Source of the DNA: Thermoanaerobaculia bacterium | GTDB taxonomy: Bacteria > Acidobacteriota > Thermoanaerobaculia > Multivoradales > Multivoraceae | DNA: 64,000 nucleotides | Assembly: GCA_022822365.1 (NCBI GenBank) | Contig: JAJEBV010000019.1 | Span: 1-64,000 of the forward strand | Direction of reading: 5' to 3' | In this document: one piece after another, positions 16,951-23,525 of the stretch | How the letters are laid out: every line of letters starts with the position of its first letter | Numbering within the stretch: position 1 is the stretch's first letter | The notes under the pieces: generated by a model | The model's database searches: none | What the model was told of the DNA's origin: nothing | What the model saw: only the letters and a program-made list of their open reading frames with translations | Made by a program: the position numbers and the translations under genes

Positions 16951-17325
16951 ATGCTGCGCCGGCCCGGTTCGCCAATCGCTGTCTTCAGCGCTCTCGCGCT
17001 GACGACCGCCACCCTGCTCACTGGAGCCTGGGAGGCGAGTGGCCATGGTCACGACCAGGTCGAGACGAACGTCGCTTACTGCGTGGCCGATCACGAGGCG
17101 GAGGCCTCCGGCATCGCCGACGGCACCACGCTAGGCCAGGCCACGGCGCCGCACGACCATTCCTGCGTCGCCTGCAAGCTGGGCCGCACCAGGACCATCG
17201 AGAATGGCAAGAGCTCGATCGCCGGACTCGACCTCTTCCCGGCCGAGTCAGGATCCGATCACCGGCCCGGCCCAAGCACTGGCGAGCGCTGGCAGCAAAC
17301 GGCGCGCGGGCCGCCGATCGGTTGA
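16951..17325 (+). CDS. Small exported protein with H-x-H-x-C-x2-C motif (copy 1)
   Basis: This 124-residue protein has no family I can name. The N-terminus is a signal peptide or single membrane helix (A-L-A-L-T-T-A-T-L-L core). The mature part is short and low in hydrophobics. Its centre carries A-P-H-D-H-S-C-V-A-C-K, giving His68, His70, Cys72 and Cys75, a plausible metal-binding tetrad. The second copy at 20234-20617 keeps the same hydrophobic core (ALALT-x-ATLL), D-x-E-A-E-A, and A-P-H-[DE]-H-S-C-V-A-C, with mostly conservative or silent nucleotide changes, so the reading frame is real. It sits directly before the structured leader and His-rich TonB receptor, suggesting a periplasmic metal-handling accessory. 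No clear ribosome site precedes ATG. Confidence 0.72.
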   Translation: MLRRPGSPIAVFSALALTTATLLTGAWEASGHGHDQVETNVAYCVADHEAEASGIADGTTLGQATAPHDHSCVACKLGRTRTIENGKSSIAGLDLFPAESGSDHRPGPSTGERWQQTARGPPIG

Positions 17326-17536
17326 ACCGACAGCTCTCCGATCCGCGCTGAGCCCGAGGCGTCGGAACCGTCCCCTCGCCGGGGACGATGGCGACGACGC
17401 GATCAGCCTCGGCTGATCCCACCAAAGCCCCCGCATCGCGCCGCCGGCGATTCGGTGCGCTTCCACCGCCACGGATTCCCGCAGCCAGCGCTACAACGCC
17501 CTCCACTCGGACTGAACGACCCAGGAACTCCAAACC
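17326..17536 (+). promoter_or_regulatory. Candidate structured leader between small protein and His-rich receptor (copy 1)
   Basis: This 211-nt intergenic segment resembles the one at 20618-20858. Hairpins occur in the same order in both. P1 is TCCGA/TCGGA (17337-17341 with 17362-17366), enclosing a conserved CGCGCTGAGC block. P2 is GTCCCC/GGGGAC (17370-17375 with 17381-17386), loop TCGCC. P3 is GATCAGC/GCTGATC (17401-17407 with 17412-17418), loop CTCG. P2 shows compensatory changes relative to copy 2. The last 56 nt before the receptor ATG are nearly identical in both copies. It does not match the cobalamin B12-box pattern. It could be a metal-responsive RNA, a set of protein-binding palindromes, or both. 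Confidence 0.55.
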
Positions 17537-20113
17537 ATGCTCTCTCACCAGACCAAGCCCTCGCACTCCCCTCCGCCGCTCCGGCCCCGCGTGCGCCGGG
17601 CGGCCACCGGCGCCATTCTCTGTGCCCTCGCCCTCCTCCTCATTCCGGCGACGGCCGCCGCCCAGGAAACCGGCTCGATCGCCGGCTCCGTCGACACCCA
17701 CGGTGAACGAATCGTGCTCGCCGTGGCACGCATCCCCGCACTCGGCGTCAGCACCGCGGTGTCCACGGACGGCGCCTTCCGCTTCGACGAAGTGCCGGTC
17801 GGCACCCATCTCGTCGTCGTCGAGATTCCCGCCTTCGGCACGGCTAGCGACTCGGTCACCGTCGCCGGCGGCGACGAGGCCGAAGTTGAACTCGAGATGC
17901 GCCACGGCACGCATTTCGACGAGGTCGTGGTCACCGCGACCGGCGATCTGCGCCGCGCCTCCGAGTTGGCGAATCCCGTGTCCGTGCTGTCCGGCCCGGA
18001 CCTTCAGCTCCGCCTCGCCCCCACGCTGGGCGAGACGCTGGAGGGCGAACCCGGCGTGTACTCGACGGCGTTCGTCCCCGGCGCCGGCCGGCCGATCATC
18101 CGTGGCCTGACCGGCGGCCGGGTACGCGTCATGGAAAACGGACTCGACACCGGCGACGCCTCCGTCGTCAGCGCCGACCACGCCGTGACCTTCGAACCGG
18201 CGCACGCCGAGCAGATCGAGATTCTCCGCGGCCCCGCCACGCTCCGCTTCGGTTCGGAGGCGATCGGCGGCGCGGTCAACGTGGTCGACGGACGGATTCC
18301 GAGCGAGAGGCCCGTCAGCGCACTGAAGGGCACGATCGACCTTCGCGGCGGGTCCGTGGCCGACGAACGCATGGGCGCGATCCACCTCGACGGCGGCGGC
18401 GGTGACTGGGCCTGGCACCTGGGCGCCGTCAGCCGGGAGACCGATCCCTACGAGATCCCCGGCTACGCCCAGGTCGAAGAGGAGCATGACGATCACGACG
18501 AGGACCATGACGACGATCACGACGAGGACCACGAGGACGAGGACCACGACGACGATCACGAGGACGAGGATCACGACGACGATCACGAGGACGACCACGA
18601 CGACCACGACGACCACGACGACCACGAGGAAGAGAACACCTTCGGGATGGTCCCGAACACGGATCTCATGACCGAGAGCGGTCGCTTCGGCTTCACGCGG
18701 TTCTTCGGCGATCGTGGCTCGATCGGCATCTCGGTCAGCGGCTTCAACACGGACTACGGCCTTCCGCCCGGCGCCCACGCCCACGGGCATGGCCACGAGG
18801 ACGAGCACGACCACGAGGACGAGCACGACCACGACGAGGACGACGACCACGACGACGACCATGACGACGAGGACCATGACGACGAGGACCACGACGACGA
18901 GGACCACGACGAACACGAGCACGAAGACGAGCACGGGGAAGAGGAACTCCCGGTTCGCGTCGACATGAAGCAGCGCCGCGTCGATCTGCGGGCCGAGGCC
19001 CTGCCGCAGGCGGGCGCCTTCCAGCGCATCGAGGTCCGGATGGTGGGAACCGACTACGAGCACGTCGAGCTCGAAGGCCCGGACCCCGGCACGACGTTCT
19101 CCAACGAGTACCTCGAGACCCGGCTGGAGATGTTCCAGCGCGAACGCGGCCGAAGCCGCGGCTCCGTCGGCCTCCAGTACACCGACCGCGATCTCGCCGC
19201 CATCGGCGAGGAGGCCTTCGTGCCGCCTACCCAGTCACAGGGATGGGCGCTGTTCACCTCTCAGGAGATCGACGCCGGCGCCGTCCGGTGGCAGTTCGGG
19301 GCCCGCTTCGAGCAGCTCGACCACAACCCGGTGACCACTCGCGGCACGTCGCACGACGGCGTGTCCGCCTCAGCCGGCCTAGTCTGGGACGCCGACACCG
19401 ACTGGACGCTCGGCGTATCGGTCGCCCGATCGGTTCGCCTGCCCGCGGCGGAGGAGCTCTACTCCGACGGCCTGCACGTCGCCACGCTGAGCTACGAGAT
19501 CGGCGACCCGAACCTGGCCAACGAAATCGGCACCGGCTTCGACGTGTCGCTGCGCCGGACGGAGGGACCCGTCACCGGCGAACTGACGATCTTCCGTCAG
19601 AGCTTCAGCGACTTCATCTACCAGCAGTTCACCGGCGAAGAGGAAGCCGGCTTCGCCGTGCTCCGGTCCTACCAGGCCGACGCCACCACCGAGGGCGCCG
19701 AACTCCGGCTCAGGCTGGAACTGCTCGACCGGAACGACCATCACCTGCACATCCAGGCGATCGCCGACACCGTTGACGCCGAGCTGGACGCGGGCGGCAA
19801 CCTGCCGCGAATCCCGCCGATGAGCTTCGGCGCCGGCCTCCACTACCACGGCCACCACTGGCGCGCCGCGGTGGAAGGTCGCTGGTTCGACGATCAGAAC
19901 GATGTCGCGGAACTGGAGACCCCGACCGAGGGCTACACGATGGTGAACGCCCACGTCGGCCGCCGTTTCATCCTCGGCAACCAGATCCTCGACGTGCTCC
20001 TGCGGGGCCGCAACCTGACGGACGAGGATGCACGGGTGCATACGTCGTTCCTGAAGAACTTCGCTCCGATACCGGGCAGGGACGTCACCCTGTCGGCCCG
20101 GTTCTGGTTCTAG
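17537..20113 (+). CDS. TonB-dependent receptor with two His/Asp/Glu-rich segments (copy 1), putative metal receptor
   Basis: This 858-residue outer-membrane receptor has a signal peptide (1 to about 43) and a carboxypeptidase-regulatory-like beta-sandwich (about 44-120). A TonB-box-like FDEVVVTATGDL follows, then a plug domain with R-P-I-I-R-G-L, E-I-L-R-G-P-A-T-L and G-A-V-N-V-V-D. A 22-strand barrel ends in Phe (F-W-F). Two segments are almost pure His/Asp/Glu: residues 317-363 (13 His in 47) and 414-466 (16 His in 53). They lie between plug and barrel strands, where extracellular loops are expected. The arrangement resembles ZnuD-type zinc receptors, which use His-rich loops. The substrate is therefore inferred to be zinc or another transition metal. 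A strong terminator follows the gene. Confidence 0.87.
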   Translation: MLSHQTKPSHSPPPLRPRVRRAATGAILCALALLLIPATAAAQETGSIAGSVDTHGERIVLAVARIPALGVSTAVSTDGAFRFDEVPVGTHLVVVEIPAFGTASDSVTVAGGDEAEVELEMRHGTHFDEVVVTATGDLRRASELANPVSVLSGPDLQLRLAPTLGETLEGEPGVYSTAFVPGAGRPIIRGLTGGRVRVMENGLDTGDASVVSADHAVTFEPAHAEQIEILRGPATLRFGSEAIGGAVNVVDGRIPSERPVSALKGTIDLRGGSVADERMGAIHLDGGGGDWAWHLGAVSRETDPYEIPGYAQVEEEHDDHDEDHDDDHDEDHEDEDHDDDHEDEDHDDDHEDDHDDHDDHDDHEEENTFGMVPNTDLMTESGRFGFTRFFGDRGSIGISVSGFNTDYGLPPGAHAHGHGHEDEHDHEDEHDHDEDDDHDDDHDDEDHDDEDHDDEDHDEHEHEDEHGEEELPVRVDMKQRRVDLRAEALPQAGAFQRIEVRMVGTDYEHVELEGPDPGTTFSNEYLETRLEMFQRERGRSRGSVGLQYTDRDLAAIGEEAFVPPTQSQGWALFTSQEIDAGAVRWQFGARFEQLDHNPVTTRGTSHDGVSASAGLVWDADTDWTLGVSVARSVRLPAAEELYSDGLHVATLSYEIGDPNLANEIGTGFDVSLRRTEGPVTGELTIFRQSFSDFIYQQFTGEEEAGFAVLRSYQADATTEGAELRLRLELLDRNDHHLHIQAIADTVDAELDAGGNLPRIPPMSFGAGLHYHGHHWRAAVEGRWFDDQNDVAELETPTEGYTMVNAHVGRRFILGNQILDVLLRGRNLTDEDARVHTSFLKNFAPIPGRDVTLSARFWF

Positions 20114-20139
20114 AGCCAGACGTAGAGAACAAGCCCGAG

Positions 20140-20180
20140 GGGCTGTCCGGTACCCCAATACGCCGGACAGCCCTTCGTTC
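20140..20180 (+). terminator. Rho-independent-like terminator after receptor copy 1
   Basis: A perfect 11-bp stem, GGGCTGTCCGG (20140-20150) with CCGGACAGCCC (20163-20173), has a 12-nt loop. The short pyrimidine-rich tail TTCGTTC follows. It sits 27 nt after the receptor stop and separates the two copies of the module into independent transcription units. Confidence 0.75.
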
Positions 20181-20233
20181 CGTGCAGCGCGTTCCTTCCG
20201 GAAGCCCGCGATGCCTACCCACCCCCTGAGTCC

Positions 20234-20617
20234 ATGAACCTCTCCGTGCCACGCCAGTCCCACTCGCCACTGGTGATCGTCAACGCCCTCGCGCTGACGA
20301 TCGCCACGCTGCTCGCCGCCTGGGACGTGGTCTGCAACGACAACGACGCAGCAGCGAGCAACGCCTGGAGCACGCTCGACCGCGAAGCCGAGGCCACAGG
20401 GGCCGCGAACCACGCCAGGCTCGGCAACGCCGCGGCGCCGCACGAACACTCCTGCGTCGCCTGCAGGACCGCAAGCTCCAGGCCCGGCGAAGTCGACAGA
20501 AGCTCCGTGGCGAGGCCGCTCGACCTCGTTACGGCCGTGGCAAGGCCCGAGAACGACGGCAACGCGAGGCGCGGCGAGTCCAGGCCGCAGGCCGCTCGCG
20601 GTCCGCCCGCAGGCTGA
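20234..20617 (+). CDS. Small exported protein with H-x-H-x-C-x2-C motif (copy 2)
   Basis: This 127-residue paralogue of the protein at 16951-17325 has a signal or anchor segment around A-L-A-L-T-I-A-T-L-L and a mature part with D-R-E-A-E-A-T-G. The motif A-P-H-E-H-S-C-V-A-C-R places His70, His72, Cys74 and Cys77 as potential metal ligands. An extra Cys (V-V-C) ends the hydrophobic core. The C-terminal third is Arg/Ala/Gly-rich and diverges from copy 1, although both end in A-R-G-P-P-x-G. It follows the terminator of receptor copy 1 by about 55 nt and precedes the second structured leader, so the whole three-part module is duplicated. I cannot assign a known family. Confidence 0.72.
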   Translation: MNLSVPRQSHSPLVIVNALALTIATLLAAWDVVCNDNDAAASNAWSTLDREAEATGAANHARLGNAAAPHEHSCVACRTASSRPGEVDRSSVARPLDLVTAVARPENDGNARRGESRPQAARGPPAG

Positions 20618-20858
20618 GTGACAGCGGCTCCGGCCCGCGCTGAGCGCGAAGCGTCGGAGCCGCCAGGAAACAAACCAGGCGTCACTCGCCCCGCGTCGGG
20701 GCGATGGCGGCGACGCCATCGCGGTCAGCCGTAGCTGATCGCAGGGAATCGCCGCATCGCGCGGCCGACAACTTCGGTGAGCCGCCTACGCTGCCGAACC
20801 CGCAGCCAGCGCCACAACATCCTTCGACTCGGACTGCACTACCCAGGAACCCCAAACC
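20618..20858 (+). promoter_or_regulatory. Candidate structured leader (copy 2)
   Basis: This 241-nt counterpart of the leader at 17326-17536 has P1 as GGCTCCG/CGGAGCC (20626-20632 with 20655-20661), longer than in copy 1, around the same CGCGCTGAGC block. P2 is CGCCCC/GGGGCG (20687-20692 with 20698-20703), loop GCGTC. Two base pairs changed on both sides relative to copy 1 (G-C to C-G, U-A to G-C). P3 is GGTCAGC/GCTGATC (20723-20729 with 20734-20740), where a G-U pair replaces A-U. An additional stem CGATGGC/GCCATCG lies between P2 and P3 (20702-20708 with 20715-20721). An extra 30 nt separates P1 and P2. Confidence 0.55.
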
Positions 20859-23444
20859 ATGCTCGCTACCTTCACCATGTTCTCGAACTCCCATCTACGG
20901 CGCCGGCCCCGCTGGCGCCAGGGAATCACAGGCGCCACTCTCTGCGCCCTTGCCGTCCTTCTGAGTCCGCCCGCAGCCGACGGTCAGGCAACGGGATCCG
21001 TCGCCGGAACGGTCAGCAGCCCCGGCGACGCCGGCATCTCGCTCGCCGTCGCCCGACTCGATGAGCTTTCCCTCAGCGCTCCGGTGGCGGCGGACGGGAC
21101 GTTCCGTTTCGACGCCGTGCCTCCCGGCACGTATCTCCTAGTCGTCGACATCCCGTCGGTCGGCCGGACCAGCCAGTCGATCACCGTGGAGGCCGACCGG
21201 GAAACGACCGTCGAGCTGGAACACGATCACGTCACCCACTTCGACGAGATCGTCGTGACCGCCTCCGGCGATCTCCGGAACGAGTCCGAGTTGCCGAACG
21301 CGATCTCCGTGTTGGGCGGCGCTGATCTGCAACTGCGCACGGGGGCGACGCTGGGCGAGACCCTGGCGGGGGAACCGGGGTTGTCCTCGAGCGCGTTCGT
21401 GCCGGGAGCGGCGCGGCCGGTCATCCGCGGCCTGTCGAGCGCCCGTGTTCGGGTGCTCAACGGCGGCATGGGAACGGGCGACGTTTCAGTGGAAAGCGCC
21501 GATCACGCGATCACGTCCGACCCGCTCCTGGCCGAGCAGATCGAGGTGCTGAGAGGTCCGGCCACGCTCCGCTACGGCTCCGGCGCCATCGGCGGCGCGG
21601 TGAACGTCGTTGACGGCCGCATTCCAGCCAGCCGGGCGGCAAAGACCTTCGGCGGCAGGATCGACCTGATCGGGGGTTCGGCGACCGGCGAGAGGACGGG
21701 CGCGCTCCAGCTCAACGGCGGCGCCGGCGAATGGGCCTGGCACATCGGGACCGTCAGCCGGACAGCCGATCCGTACGAGATCCCGGGCTACGCCCGCCTC
21801 GAGGAGGACCACGACGAGCACGACGAGCATGACGAGCACGAGGACGAGGACCACGACGATCATGACGAGCACGAAGATCATGACGAGCACGAAGAGGAGA
21901 ACTCCTTCGGCATCGTCCCGAACACCGACCTGAAGACCGAGAGCGGCCGGTTCGGTGTTACCCGCTTCTTCGGCGACCGCGGTTTCCTGGGCGTCTCGTT
22001 CAGCGGTTTCAGCACCGACTACGGCATTCCTCCGGGCGCCCACAGCCATGCGCATCACGACCACGGCGAAGACGAGCACGACGAGCACGACGAGCACGAG
22101 GACGACCACGAGGATGAGCACGACCACGAGGACGAGCACGACCACGAGGACGAGCACGACCACGAGGACGAGCACGACCACGAGGACGAACACGACCACG
22201 AGGACGAACACGACCACGAGGACGAGCACGGCCACGAGGACGAGCACGGCCACGAGGACGAGCACGGCGAGGACGAGGAGAACATTCGCCTCGACATGAA
22301 GCAGCAGCGCGTCGACCTCAGAAGCAGCGTCTACCTGCTCGCGTCCGCCTTCGAGAGGTTCGACGTGCAGATGTCCGGAACGGACTACGAGCACGTCGAG
22401 TTCGAGGCCGGCCACACCGGCGTCCTCTACACGAACGAACTCTTCGAGACCCGGGTCGAGATGTTCCAGCGCGAGCGGGGCGCCAGCCGGGGCAGCATCG
22501 GTGTGCAGCATGTGAACCGCGATCTCGCCGCAATCGGCGCCGAGGCCTTCATCCCCCCGACCCACTCGAACACCTGGGCGGCCTTCACCAACCAGGAGAT
22601 CGAAAGGGGCTCGGTCCGCTGGCAGTTCGGCGCCCGCTTCGAACAGGCCGAGCACAACCCGGCGAACGGACCGGCCTGGTCCGGCGACGGCGTTTCCGCC
22701 TCGGCCGGCCTGGTCTGGTCGGCCGGAGAGGCGTGGAACCTCGGCCTCTCGGCCACTCGCTCAGTTCGTCTCCCCAGCCCGGGAGAGCTGTTCTCGGACG
22801 GCGCTCACATACCCACCCGGACCTTCGACATCGGCGATCCCGATCTCGACCAGGAAATCGGCGCCGGTCTGGACCTCACCCTGCGCAAGGACGAGGGAAT
22901 CCTCCAGGGCAAGCTGACCTTCTTCCGGCAGGACTTCCAGGACTTCATCTACCACGCGTTCACCGGCGCGGAGATGGCGGGCTTCCCGGTCGTCCGCTAC
23001 AGCCAGGCCGACGCGATGATGACCGGCGCCGAGCTCCACGCGCGGATCGAGCTCGCGGAATGGAACGGGCATGACCTGCACATGGAGATCCTGGGCGACA
23101 CCGTCGACGCCGAGCTGGACGAAGGCGGCAACCTGCCGAGGATTCCACCCATGAGTCTGGGCGCCGGCCTCCACTACCACGGCCACGACTGGCGGGCAGC
23201 GGTCGAGTGGCGCTGGGTCGACGACCAGAACGACGTCGCACAGCAGGAAACGCCCACCGACGGCTACACGATGCTGAACGCCCACATCGGCCGGCGCTTC
23301 ACGCTGAAGGACGAGATCGTCGACGTGCTCCTGCGGGGCCGCAACCTGACCGACGAGGAGGCGCGCGTGCATACGTCCCTCCTGAAGACGTTCGCGCCCT
23401 TGCCCGGGCGCGACATCACGCTGTCGCTCCGCTACTGGTTCTAG
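20859..23444 (+). CDS. TonB-dependent receptor with two His/Asp/Glu-rich segments (copy 2), putative metal receptor
   Basis: This 861-residue paralogue of the receptor at 17537-20113 has the same order: signal peptide (to about 42), carboxypeptidase-regulatory-like domain, FDEIVVTASGDL TonB-box region, plug with R-P-V-I-R-G-L and E-V-L-R-G-P-A-T-L, and barrel ending Y-W-F. The metal-rich segments are residues 318-344 (9 His in 27) and 395-469 (26 His in 75). The second is built largely from a repeated HEDEHD unit encoded by an 18-bp tandem repeat. Flanking barrel sequence (N-T-D-Y-G, P-P-G-A-H) is conserved between copies while the acidic/His segments differ in length. This suggests the segments expand and contract independently. 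An in-frame ATG at 20877 is an alternative start. Confidence 0.87.
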   Translation: MLATFTMFSNSHLRRRPRWRQGITGATLCALAVLLSPPAADGQATGSVAGTVSSPGDAGISLAVARLDELSLSAPVAADGTFRFDAVPPGTYLLVVDIPSVGRTSQSITVEADRETTVELEHDHVTHFDEIVVTASGDLRNESELPNAISVLGGADLQLRTGATLGETLAGEPGLSSSAFVPGAARPVIRGLSSARVRVLNGGMGTGDVSVESADHAITSDPLLAEQIEVLRGPATLRYGSGAIGGAVNVVDGRIPASRAAKTFGGRIDLIGGSATGERTGALQLNGGAGEWAWHIGTVSRTADPYEIPGYARLEEDHDEHDEHDEHEDEDHDDHDEHEDHDEHEEENSFGIVPNTDLKTESGRFGVTRFFGDRGFLGVSFSGFSTDYGIPPGAHSHAHHDHGEDEHDEHDEHEDDHEDEHDHEDEHDHEDEHDHEDEHDHEDEHDHEDEHDHEDEHGHEDEHGHEDEHGEDEENIRLDMKQQRVDLRSSVYLLASAFERFDVQMSGTDYEHVEFEAGHTGVLYTNELFETRVEMFQRERGASRGSIGVQHVNRDLAAIGAEAFIPPTHSNTWAAFTNQEIERGSVRWQFGARFEQAEHNPANGPAWSGDGVSASAGLVWSAGEAWNLGLSATRSVRLPSPGELFSDGAHIPTRTFDIGDPDLDQEIGAGLDLTLRKDEGILQGKLTFFRQDFQDFIYHAFTGAEMAGFPVVRYSQADAMMTGAELHARIELAEWNGHDLHMEILGDTVDAELDEGGNLPRIPPMSLGAGLHYHGHDWRAAVEWRWVDDQNDVAQQETPTDGYTMLNAHIGRRFTLKDEIVDVLLRGRNLTDEEARVHTSLLKTFAPLPGRDITLSLRYWF
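22104..22265 (+). repeat. 18-bp tandem repeat, nine units, inside receptor copy 2
   Basis: Nine contiguous 18-bp units run from 22104 to 22265 without gaps. The consensus is GACCACGAGGACGAGCAC, encoding D-H-E-D-E-H. Differences are few: GAT for GAC in the first unit, GAA for GAG in two, and GGC for GAC in the last two, which turns Asp to Gly. Such a repeat can change copy number by slippage or recombination without shifting the frame, changing the number of His residues in the loop. Confidence 0.9.
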
Positions 23445-23451
23445 GAGTCGA

Positions 23452-23469
23452 CGCCGCGTCCGCGCGGCG
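23452..23469 (+). terminator. Hairpin after receptor copy 2, possible terminator
   Basis: A 7-bp perfect stem CGCCGCG/CGCGGCG (23452-23458 with 23463-23469) with a TCCG tetraloop lies eight bases after the receptor stop. Only CTTGACTC follows, with no T-run, so intrinsic termination is uncertain. Confidence 0.4.
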
Positions 23470-23525
23470 CTTGACTCGCACCGCGGGCCAGACGAATCAC
23501 CAACGTGGTGAGCTATCGTCGAGAG

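Noticed and set aside
17326..17536. Cobalamin riboswitch before the TonB receptor
   Set aside because: No B12 box or the usual conserved core; the conserved hairpins do not match that fold.
17018..19063. Long minus-strand frame with poly-Val/Leu stretches opposite receptor copy 1
   Set aside because: It is the antisense reading of GAC/CAC/GAG-rich codons of the His/Asp-rich loops; it has no ribosome site or family features, and the plus-strand receptor is unmistakable.
22104..22265. Possible CRISPR array
   Set aside because: The repeats are contiguous without spacers, lie inside a coding frame and encode D-H-E-D-E-H.
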